Shown in pieces: positions 27,375-34,785 of a stretch of DNA of 34,785 nt. The stretch is from Microcaldota archaeon (GTDB lineage Archaea; Micrarchaeota; Micrarchaeia; Micrarchaeales; CABMGC01), in NCBI GenBank assembly GCA_021850625.1, contig JAJZLJ010000027.1, positions 87,389 to 122,173 on the forward strand. Direction: 5' to 3'. Made by a program: the position numbers and the translations under genes. The notes under the pieces were generated by a model. The model was not told the origin of the DNA. It worked only from the letters and a program-made list of their open reading frames with translations, and ran no database searches. Numbering within the stretch: the first letter of the stretch is position 1; every line of letters begins with the position of its first letter.

Positions 27375-27785
27375 TCAGTACAGATATGCCAGTAATCTAC
27401 CGCCAGTATTCTGTTCTTTTGCCTCTCTGTTTGTAAGTATGCCATTTGGTGTTGAGATTATCAAAATGCCAAAGTCCTTACTTGGAATGTATCTTTTTTC
27501 ATATTTTTGATACTCTTTTAATCCTACAGCATGTCTAGGTTTTACAACACCTATGTCGTTTATTTTCTTAGAAAGTTTTACTTTAAGGGTTTTAAATTTC
27601 CCATCGCTCTGTTCCTCAAAACTTTCTATGTAACCATTTTTCTTTATAGTTTCTAGAACAGCACGCACTAATTTTGTCGATGCCACAGTACACTCATATC
27701 CACCTGTGTTTTCGCACACTTTTATCTTATTTAAAACATCTGCCAATACATCCATAAATTCACTCATTGAACTAATACTTTTCAA
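27375..27785 (-). CDS. rps8: 30S ribosomal protein S8 (start likely M7, about 27767)
   Basis: DVLADVLNKIKVCENTGG...KPRHAVGLKEYQKYEKRYIPSKDFGILIISTPNGILTNREAKEQNTGGRLLAYLY. Confidence 0.95.
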   Translation of the reverse strand: MKSISSMSEFMDVLADVLNKIKVCENTGGYECTVASTKLVRAVLETIKKNGYIESFEEQSDGKFKTLKVKLSKKINDIGVVKPRHAVGLKEYQKYEKRYIPSKDFGILIISTPNGILTNREAKEQNTGGRLLAYLY

Positions 27786-27927
27786 AACCTATGTACTTTG
27801 CAGATTCGCGGAAACATCTTCTGCATATTCTTAGATTATAACGTCTTATTAATCCTCTTGATGAACCGCACATTCTGCACTTTCTGACTCCTTTTCCTTT
27901 CATCTTTTGCTCAAAATTTATCTTCAT
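27772..27927 (-). CDS. rps14: 30S ribosomal protein S14 (51 aa); absent from the supplied ORF track
   Basis: Minus translation MKINFEQKMKGKGVRKCRMCGSSRGLIRRYNLRICRRCFRESAKYIGFEKY with CxxC...CxxC zinc motif; expected operon position between L5 and S8. Confidence 0.95.
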   Translation of the reverse strand: MKINFEQKMKGKGVRKCRMCGSSRGLIRRYNLRICRRCFRESAKYIGFEKY

Positions 27928-27946
27928 TTAATCATATCCCATAAGT

Positions 27947-28474
27947 TTATTCCTGTAAGGTTATCTTTAAATTATTTTTTAAGTACTCTGCTATCTCCTC
28001 GCGTTTTATTCTGCTGTGTTTTATAGAAGGTTTGGTTGTTTTTCGTTTTCTATTTGCAACCCTTGCACCTTTTCGAGCAAATGCGGCATTAACATTCATG
28101 CCTAAGATACCTATTTTAGGATCATATTTTACTCCAGAAAAATAAATGTATTCCTTAACTCCGAAATTTAATGAGTTGTTTGCTATTGCATTTTTGCCCA
28201 AAACATTATTGTTAGCATCTAGTGCTCTCTTTAGAAAGTCCAATGCTTCCTTTCCGCGTATTGTTGATACTGCACCTATGTGCTGTCCTTTTTTGAGTTT
28301 GAGTTCTGGATCTCGTCTTTTTGAAAGTGTTGTTCCGGCATTATGATTTGTTAATTTTTTAATTAGCGCTTTGGCATTGTCCACAAGATTCTCATTAAGC
28401 CCTACTCCTATATTTATTACTACCTTTTCCAAATATATTTTTTCCATCGGATTTTCTGCCATTTTAATCAGCAA
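27947..28474 (-). CDS. rpl5: 50S ribosomal protein L5 (start likely M5, about 28462)
   Basis: EKVVINIGVGLNENLVDNAKALIKKLT..., KRRDPELKLKKGQHIGAVSTIRGKEALDFLKRAL. Confidence 0.95.
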   Translation of the reverse strand: MLIKMAENPMEKIYLEKVVINIGVGLNENLVDNAKALIKKLTNHNAGTTLSKRRDPELKLKKGQHIGAVSTIRGKEALDFLKRALDANNNVLGKNAIANNSLNFGVKEYIYFSGVKYDPKIGILGMNVNAAFARKGARVANRKRKTTKPSIKHSRIKREEIAEYLKNNLKITLQE

Positions 28475-29147
28475 TTGCCATTATATTTTTAAGAGTTGTC
28501 TCAAACTCTGTGCTTCCGGAATTTATAGTAACCAATGTTGATCTTGTCGCAGTGCCTTTTAGAATTTTACTTATAGTTCCAGATTCAGATGCGTGTGTAC
28601 CATTTATAACAAAACATTTTGAACCCTCGGCCAACTTTACTACGGATCCTATTTTTCCGTCTTTTAATAATACAGAATCATTTACCATTACATCATTAAT
28701 ATCCTTTATTTTCATTATTGAGCCGTCATGAAGTCGTACCATTGGGATCTTTCCTTTAGATAGATATTTCCCAACAACCTTGAAAAGTGATCTTGATTCT
28801 TTTTGTTTCTCTATTGAGAAAACACCATGCTTATTTGTATTTATATAGTAAGTATCCTTATTGTTTTCTATATTTATTATATCTCCAAAACCTACTGGAA
28901 AGAGCGGCTCTATTACAATCTTGCCATTTACCTTTATATTTTTATTTTTTATTACTATCTCTGCTTCTCTTGCTGTAGAAGTTAGACCTAACTTTTCAGT
29001 AAGTACGGTTTTTAGTGCTATGTTTGTATTTTTTGTATGTCTTCCAGGAAGTGGCTTGGCTATATAAGTAGAGCTCTTTCTTCCAATAGCCATATACTTA
29101 CTCGATGCGAGTCTTTTTATATGTCTGCCGTTTGCCTTATTTCCCAT
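28464..29147 (-). CDS. rps4e: 30S ribosomal protein S4e
   Basis: HIKRLASSKYMAIGRKSSTYIAKPLPGRHTKNTNIALKTVL; S4-like then KOW-like region. Confidence 0.95.
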   Translation of the reverse strand: MGNKANGRHIKRLASSKYMAIGRKSSTYIAKPLPGRHTKNTNIALKTVLTEKLGLTSTAREAEIVIKNKNIKVNGKIVIEPLFPVGFGDIINIENNKDTYYINTNKHGVFSIEKQKESRSLFKVVGKYLSKGKIPMVRLHDGSIMKIKDINDVMVNDSVLLKDGKIGSVVKLAEGSKCFVINGTHASESGTISKILKGTATRSTLVTINSGSTEFETTLKNIMAIAD

Positions 29148-29163
29148 TTTATCACATTAATAT

Positions 29164-29526
29164 TTATTCTTTAATACCAAGCTTTAGCTTTCTGAGTTTG
29201 TCGTTAAGTTCCAAATCTGTTATGTATACATTTGAGGTTCTAATAGGTATAAGCAGCTCTTTTCCTTTTGCATTTCTTCGCGTTATACCTTCTATAAAAA
29301 GCATACCGCTCTTTGTTTCTACCTTATTTACTTTTCCGCTTTTACCCTTGTTTGAACCTGACATTACTTTAACAGTATCTCCTTTTTTAACCTGCGCATT
29401 TCTCTTTTTTATATTAAGCTTTTTTGAAAGTTCTTTTGAGATTCTTGAATGAACAAATCCCTTGCGTATGTGGGCAGGTGCTGTATATCTGAATAATCTT
29501 TGTTTTCTTGGTTTGCCGCTTTTCAT
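29164..29526 (-). CDS. rpl24: 50S ribosomal protein L24
   Basis: KSGKPRKQRLFRYTAPAHIRKGFVHSRISKELSKKLNIKKRNAQVKKGDTVKVMSGSNKGKSGKVNKV (KOW). Confidence 0.95.
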   Translation of the reverse strand: MKSGKPRKQRLFRYTAPAHIRKGFVHSRISKELSKKLNIKKRNAQVKKGDTVKVMSGSNKGKSGKVNKVETKSGMLFIEGITRRNAKGKELLIPIRTSNVYITDLELNDKLRKLKLGIKE

Positions 29527-29530
29527 ATTA

Positions 29531-29935
29531 TCACACTATCCTTGAGGCTACACCTTTTATATTTGAAAATCTTTCGGCTACCTCTCTTGCTATTGCACCT
29601 TTTATTTCAGTTCCTACGGGCATGTTTTCTTCATTTACCATAACACCGGCATTGTCTTCAAAACGTATATGAAAACCATTTGCTCTTCTTAACGATGCTT
29701 TCTGTCTTACTATAACTACACGTACTGGTTTTTTAAGATACGTTGGAGTTCCCTTTCTTACACTTGCAGAAACTATATCTCCTATGCCTGCAGAGGCAAG
29801 TTTTCCATGTCTTCCGCCTCCTCCTTTACCTATTATATGTATTATTCTAAATTCGTAAGCGCCACTGTTATCTGCGCATGTAAGGACACTTCCCGGTATA
29901 AGCGTTTTCATTATTTTTGATGATACTCCTCGCAT
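29531..29935 (-). CDS. rpl14: 50S ribosomal protein L14
   Basis: LIPGSVLTCADNSGAYEFRIIHIIGKGGGGRHGKLASAGIGDIVSASVRKGTP. Confidence 0.96.
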   Translation of the reverse strand: MRGVSSKIMKTLIPGSVLTCADNSGAYEFRIIHIIGKGGGGRHGKLASAGIGDIVSASVRKGTPTYLKKPVRVVIVRQKASLRRANGFHIRFEDNAGVMVNEENMPVGTEIKGAIAREVAERFSNIKGVASRIV

Positions 29936-29947
29936 TATAAAACCTAA

Positions 29948-30241
29948 TTATTTTACTAAACCAGTCACAACAAAAGACTTTGTTTTGCTAAGCCTTCTGG
30001 TTTCATCTATATTTACTATATCTCCTTCCTTGACTGCCATGCAGTCTGGATTATAAGCAGGTATTCTTGATCTTTTCCTTAAATATCTTTCATACTTGTA
30101 CATGTATTTAGTGTAATCTATCTCTACTATTGCTGTTTTCTTTGCCTTTGCACTGACGACCTTCCCTGAAAGTTTTATGCCTCTGGTACTTAGATTGCCG
30201 TGCACAGGACATTTAATATCATTACATTCCAACATATACAC
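29948..30241 (-). CDS. rps17: 30S ribosomal protein S17
   Basis: CPVHGNLSTRGIKLSGKVVSAKAKKTAIVEIDYTKYMYKYERYLRKRSRIPAYNPDCMAVKEGDIVNIDETRRLSKTKSFVV. Confidence 0.95.
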   Translation of the reverse strand: MYMLECNDIKCPVHGNLSTRGIKLSGKVVSAKAKKTAIVEIDYTKYMYKYERYLRKRSRIPAYNPDCMAVKEGDIVNIDETRRLSKTKSFVVTGLVK

Positions 30242-30243
30242 CT

Positions 30244-30576
30244 TTAAATATCATCTTTATTATTTTCAGTTTTATTTAAGTCCATGTGTTCTCTTCTTTT
30301 ATAATATTTAAGTCCTTTTTCAATGCGATCATCAGGACGAAAATTTATCTCCTTTCCATCAACATCAAAGTGTAGTTTTCCATAATAAAATCTAAACTTT
30401 GAAGTTTTCTTTATTAGAGATTTGACTCCATTTCCTGTACTTATTTTTATGGTGTTTTTTGTTTCGTCAATCACTGTCCCGCGCAGACCGCGCTGATTTT
30501 TATCAAGACAGCTTAGAACAGACACCTTAAGCCCTATGAGCTCATTGAGGACTATATTCTTATTATCATAGTCCAT
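30244..30576 (-). CDS. rnp1: RNase P protein component 1 (Rnp1/POP4/p29)
   Basis: NELIGLKVSVLSCLDKNQRGLRGTVIDETKNTIKISTGNGVKSLIKKTSKFRFYYGKLHFDVDGKEI, expected position upstream of S17. Confidence 0.9.
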   Translation of the reverse strand: MDYDNKNIVLNELIGLKVSVLSCLDKNQRGLRGTVIDETKNTIKISTGNGVKSLIKKTSKFRFYYGKLHFDVDGKEINFRPDDRIEKGLKYYKRREHMDLNKTENNKDDI

Positions 30577-30681
30577 AACTATTACTGAATTTAAATATGT
30601 TTTATAGCTGTAAAGTATTTAATCCTTTCTTTACATATGCGTGTAGTAGATTTATGTGCGATTTAAGCTAAAAAACAAAGT

Positions 30682-31065
30682 TTATCTTCTTTTTTTTAAA
30701 CTTTTTATTTTATCAGAGGTTAATTTTGCTTGAATACGTACATCCTCAACTATATCATGTTTTAAAACCTCCAAAAGATGTAAATTTAATTTTGGATTTG
30801 TTGCTAAGCTTAATCTAACAGCCCAATTAATATCCAAAGAAAGCTTTTGTTGATCGGATATTGTTGAAGTTATAGACGCATATGCAGCTCTTATTTTATA
30901 GTAAGGATGAGTTAATAATAATTTTGAAAACGCAATATTTTCAGACAATTCCAATATTACTGTTGTTGGTATGTATTTTAGTTCTTCTCTAGATCTATCA
31001 TTTTTAAGTAATGTCTTGTAATACTCTAATGAATCTATAGGAGTTATACCAAATTTAATTTTCAT
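30682..31065 (-). CDS. Variant leucine-rich/HEAT-like repeat protein (127 aa)
   Basis: LSLDINWAVRLSLATNPKLNLHLLEVLKHDIVEDVRIQAKLT resembles LRV/HEAT-type repeats. Confidence 0.5.
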   Translation of the reverse strand: MKIKFGITPIDSLEYYKTLLKNDRSREELKYIPTTVILELSENIAFSKLLLTHPYYKIRAAYASITSTISDQQKLSLDINWAVRLSLATNPKLNLHLLEVLKHDIVEDVRIQAKLTSDKIKSLKKRR

Positions 31066-31188
31066 ATTTATAAATAGGAATTAAATTTTAAATTACTTTG
31101 TTAAAATCGTTTGAAAAAAATAAATAGTACAGGTTAAAATATAAATGAAAATTCAAAAAGATAGTTATTTATATTTTAAAGATTAAAT

Positions 31189-31208
31189 ATAGTTTAATTT
31201 TAAACTAT
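31189..31208. promoter_or_regulatory. Palindrome ATAGTTTAA-TT-TTAAACTAT upstream of the MFS gene
   Basis: Perfect 9-bp inverted repeat, 2-nt spacer, 14 nt before ATG 31223. Confidence 0.45.
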
Positions 31209-31222
31209 CTATACTGATAATT

Positions 31223-32968
31223 ATGGAGGTTAGTGAAAATATTGATATTCAAAAAGAAGATGAGTATTCCAAATATGATTTAGAGGAGCGAAAGAAGGAG
31301 GAAAGATTTGGAGAAAATTATAAGTGGATAGCTCTTGCCAATACCACTCTTGGAGTATTGATGGCAACAATAGATAGTTCAATATTAATAATATCACTTC
31401 CAGCAATCTTTAATGGACTCGGAATAAACCCTCTTACTCCAGGAAATATAACGCTTTTGATATGGCTGCTTTTAGGATACATGATAATGTCGTCAGTGGT
31501 GGTTGTTACTATCGGTAGGCTGTCAGATATTTTTGGAAGAGTTAAACTTTACAATTTAGGCTTTGCCATCTTTGCTGCAGGCTCTACCATGCTATATATA
31601 ATATCATATTCATTTACAGGAGTTTTTGCTGTACTGCTTCTTATATTATTCAGGCTTGTTCAGGGATTCGGTGGAGGTTTCCTTTTTGCAAACGGTAGTG
31701 CCATAATAACAGATGCCTTTCCAAAAAATCAAAGAGGAACAGCTCTCGGATTAAATATGGTTGCAGTAACTGTAGGAAGCCTGCTTGGCTTGATATTAGG
31801 AGGGGTTTTATCTGCAATAGATTGGCATCTCATATTTTTGATAAGTGTGCCAGTAGGAATACTTGGAGCTGTTTGGGCATATTTGAATTTGCATGAAATA
31901 GCAATTATTAAAAAAGGCCAGAAAATAGATTATCTAGGAAATATTCTTTTTGCAGTTTCATTATTATCTATACTTATATCATTAACGTATGGACTTTTAC
32001 CGTATGGAACAAGTAGCATGGGATGGTCAAATCCTTTCGTTATATTAGGATTGATTTTAGGAATTATTTTTATGATTATCTTTATTTTTGTAGAGACAAA
32101 AGTAAAGGATCCTATGTTTCATTTGGATTTGTTTAAAATACGTGCATTTACCACTGGAAATCTAAGTATGTTCCTAGCTGGAATTTCCAGAGGAGGATTA
32201 CAGTTCATGCTGATAATATGGCTACAGGGAATATGGTTACCCTTACACGGAGTAGATTTTATAAATACGCCATTACAAGCTGGCATTGATTTAATTCCTT
32301 TGCTTTTGGGATTTTTAATTATGGGCCCCATAGCAGGAAAATTATCCGATAAATATGGTCCACGTTTTCTTGCGACTACAGGAATGATGCTTAATGTAAT
32401 AGGATTTATTGCAATCTTCATGCTTCCAGTTAACTTCAGTTTTGCAATCTTTGCAGTAATAACCTTTATAATGGGTTTTGGACAAGGAATGTTTTCAGCG
32501 CCAAATACATCGTATGTAATGAGTTCTGTTCCTCCAGAACATAGAGGAGCAAGTGCAGGAATGAGGGCCACGCTTATGAATATGTCGTTTATGTTTAGTA
32601 TAATAATATTTTTTAGTGTTCTTGCAATAGGACTAAATACAGCATTACCTGCTGCATTATACAAAGGATTGGTTAACCAAAATGTCCCCGTAACTCTTGC
32701 AACTCAAATATCACAACTGCCCCCTACATCAGCACTTTTTGCTGCATTATTGGGATATAACCCTATGAAAACACTAATACCTGCAAATGTTTTGAGCAGT
32801 ATCCCTAAGGCAAACTCAAGTGTTATAGTAGGCGATGAATTTTTCCCTAACTTAATATCGCAGCCTTTTTCAGATGGCCTGAAAACGGTTTTGATTGTAG
32901 GTATAATAATGGCAGTCATAGCTGCGATAGCTTCAGCTATAAAAGATAAAAAACCAAAGATAAAATAA
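31223..32968 (+). CDS. MFS transporter, DHA2 (14-TM, EmrB/QacA-like) family
   Basis: Motif A GRLSDIFGRVKLYNLG; FRLVQGFGGGFLFANGSAIITDAFPKNQRGTALGLN; motif C-like GSLLGLILGGVL; many TM segments. Confidence 0.92.
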   Translation: MEVSENIDIQKEDEYSKYDLEERKKEERFGENYKWIALANTTLGVLMATIDSSILIISLPAIFNGLGINPLTPGNITLLIWLLLGYMIMSSVVVVTIGRLSDIFGRVKLYNLGFAIFAAGSTMLYIISYSFTGVFAVLLLILFRLVQGFGGGFLFANGSAIITDAFPKNQRGTALGLNMVAVTVGSLLGLILGGVLSAIDWHLIFLISVPVGILGAVWAYLNLHEIAIIKKGQKIDYLGNILFAVSLLSILISLTYGLLPYGTSSMGWSNPFVILGLILGIIFMIIFIFVETKVKDPMFHLDLFKIRAFTTGNLSMFLAGISRGGLQFMLIIWLQGIWLPLHGVDFINTPLQAGIDLIPLLLGFLIMGPIAGKLSDKYGPRFLATTGMMLNVIGFIAIFMLPVNFSFAIFAVITFIMGFGQGMFSAPNTSYVMSSVPPEHRGASAGMRATLMNMSFMFSIIIFFSVLAIGLNTALPAALYKGLVNQNVPVTLATQISQLPPTSALFAALLGYNPMKTLIPANVLSSIPKANSSVIVGDEFFPNLISQPFSDGLKTVLIVGIIMAVIAAIASAIKDKKPKIK

Positions 32969-33007
32969 TTGAGAATTTGATTTGATAGTTAATTTAATTT
33001 TTAAATA

Positions 33008-34222
33008 CTATAAAAATAATGAGAGGAATACCTCTGCGTCTTTTAGTATGCTCTCTACATAACAATATTCGTTTATTTGATGTGCCATTTGGTTATCTAT
33101 GCTCCATGCAACAGCATCTATTTTGGCTTTTCTGAAAAAAGCAGCGCATGTTCCGCCGCCTATGCCTATAATTTTTGGTTTTGCGCCTAAAGAAGACTCT
33201 ACAGCAGAAGACATCAACTTTACTATTTCGGAATTTGAATCTGTTGGAGGAGCTGCCTCTTCCTTATTTACTACCTCAACATTTATTTTAACACCTTTGT
33301 TTCTCATGCAAAATGATTCTGCATTTTTCTTTATAAATGAAAGTACGTCTGCTATTTTATATTCTGGAAGCACCCTGCAGTCCATGTACGAAATTTCTGT
33401 TCCAGGAATTATATTTATGCTTTCTACATTGGCTTCATGTTTTGTAATCTCGAAGGTTGAATAATTAGGTGCAAATAATTTGTTTTGTGCATTGAATTTT
33501 TTTTGCAGATCCTCTCTTAATGTCATTAAAAACTCCATAGCGTGTAAATAAGCATTAACACCCTCATTAGGTACACTTGCATGTATCTGTTTTCCCATAA
33601 TAGTAAAACGTAGCCATAACATCCCTTTTTCTGCAACCTCGATCCATAAACCTTTTTCATCTCCAGCATCAGGAACTATTACAAGGTCATCTTTATTGAA
33701 TAATTTATCATTTATTAATTTTTGAATACCATATTCGCTGCCCATTTCCTCATCAGCAACAAGAGCTATTCCTAATCCATATTTTGGAGTTTTTGTAAGT
33801 TCGGAAAGTATTTTTATTGTGTATATAGATGCAATAAGATCCTGTCCATTGTCAGAGCTCCCTCTCGCATAAATTTTTCCGTCTAAAACATAAGGCTCAA
33901 AAGGATCTCGGTTCCATAATTTAATCTCTCCTGGAGCAACAGTATCCATATGTGCAACCAGCCAGATACGTTTCTTGTTTTTTTCGAAACCTAATGTTGA
34001 GATTATATTCGGGCGAACACAACCGGTTTTGTCCTTGTATTCATATCTTTGTGTTTTTAAATCAAAAGAAATTAAAAGTTTTTCCAGATATTCTGCTCTA
34101 TTCGATTCGCCAGTGCCGCCACTTGAAGGAGAGATAGATTTTATCGAGAGCGTTTTTAACATGGAATTTATTATCTGTTGCCGATTTTCTGAAACCTTTT
34201 TTATTATCTGATCTTTTTCCAT
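33008..34222 (-). CDS. M20-family metallopeptidase (ArgE/DapE/carboxypeptidase-like)
   Basis: HMDTVAPGE, ARGSSDNGQDLIASIYTIKIL, VADEEMGSEYGIQ, GGGTCAAFFRKAKIDAVAW. Confidence 0.9.
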   Translation of the reverse strand: MEKDQIIKKVSENRQQIINSMLKTLSIKSISPSSGGTGESNRAEYLEKLLISFDLKTQRYEYKDKTGCVRPNIISTLGFEKNKKRIWLVAHMDTVAPGEIKLWNRDPFEPYVLDGKIYARGSSDNGQDLIASIYTIKILSELTKTPKYGLGIALVADEEMGSEYGIQKLINDKLFNKDDLVIVPDAGDEKGLWIEVAEKGMLWLRFTIMGKQIHASVPNEGVNAYLHAMEFLMTLREDLQKKFNAQNKLFAPNYSTFEITKHEANVESINIIPGTEISYMDCRVLPEYKIADVLSFIKKNAESFCMRNKGVKINVEVVNKEEAAPPTDSNSEIVKLMSSAVESSLGAKPKIIGIGGGTCAAFFRKAKIDAVAWSIDNQMAHQINEYCYVESILKDAEVFLSLFL

Positions 34223-34426
34223 TTTATCAAATTTTTAAAAAAATTATTTTTTTATTTTTTCCCTTTTTTTAATTTATTTTTCAAATATTTTTCTTGTTGT
34301 TTTTGATATTTTGTCAATTTTTAGTAAACTTTTGATTGTCATATCTACAAAATCCCAAAACTCCATAAATATATCTGTTTTTTATTTAATTGCCCTGTCA
34401 TTTAATACCTTGGTTATGCCTAAATG

Positions 34427-34434
34427 TATATAAA
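34427..34434 (+). promoter_or_regulatory. Putative TATA box for the 23S rRNA transcription unit
   Basis: TATATAAA in an AT-rich intergenic region, about 190 nt upstream of the apparent mature 23S 5' end. Confidence 0.45.
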
Positions 34435-34621
34435 CCTTTTTCTACAAATATATTCCGGTGCTTTTATGGCAACCGTTAGCTCCTAATAGGCTACTGTGTT
34501 TTGAAGGCTATTTTTTGCTTGATGAAATACAAAGTATCTATCTTAGAGCTTATGCGCCATAATACCAAAGTGAGATTGCCAATAGGCAATTGATTTGAGG
34601 AGAAGCAAGCTTGAAAATTTA

Positions 34622-34785
34622 TAATTTTAAGCCACCTAGGGGATGGCTTGGCTCTAGTAGCGTCAAAGGCCGTGGCAAGCTGCGATAAGCCCAGGGTAGT
34701 TGCATGTCGAACGTTGAACCTGGGATAGCCGATTGCACCATGAATAGTGGTGCATGCAAACGCGGGGAACTGAAAGAACTTAGTA
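34622..34785 (+). rRNA. 23S rRNA, 5' end (runs off right edge; 5' boundary approximate)
   Basis: TAAGCCACCTAGGGGATGGCTTGGCTC...CAAAGGCCGTGGCAAGCTGCGATAAGCCCAGGGTAG...AACGCGGGGAACTGAA matches the conserved archaeal LSU rRNA 5' domain. Confidence 0.93.

Noticed and set aside
34223-34320. Poly-T-rich tract upstream of 23S
   Set aside because: Most simply AT-rich intergenic DNA between divergent transcription units; no stem supports calling a specific terminator.
1-34785. CRISPR arrays, insertion sequences, integrases, toxin-antitoxin pairs
   Set aside because: No regularly spaced repeats, transposase/integrase motifs or recognisable toxin-antitoxin gene pairs were found by reading.

Overview
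This is an AT-rich archaeal chromosomal window, probably from a small-genome DPANN/ARMAN-type lineage (lineage is an inference with low certainty). The left flank carries information-processing genes: L40e, CDC48/VCP, S6e, aIF2-gamma, a KH-domain protein and topoisomerase VI subunit B. The right flank carries a long minus-strand ribosomal protein operon (Rnp1-S17-L14-L24-S4e-L5-S14-S8-L6-L32e-L19e-L18-S5), an MFS exporter, an M20 peptidase and the 5' end of a 23S rRNA gene that has no 16S directly upstream. Between the flanks, about 7.9-24.2 kb on the minus strand, is a ~16 kb cluster with one recognisable enzyme: a VirB4/HerA-type ATPase. With it are two membrane-anchored proteins resembling a detached VirB3/VirB4 N-terminal portion, six consecutive polytopic membrane proteins that share motifs and look like tandem paralogs (VirB6/TrbL/CedA-like in style), a 2-3 TM protein with a long charged tail, small helical/HTH accessory proteins, and a large bitopic protein whose ectodomain is packed with N-glycosylation sequons. 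I interpret this as a chromosomally embedded, type IV secretion/DNA-transfer-like machine of unusual architecture. No relaxase, integrase or recognisable VirD4 is present in the window. All homology calls come from reading sequence by eye; no database search was run.
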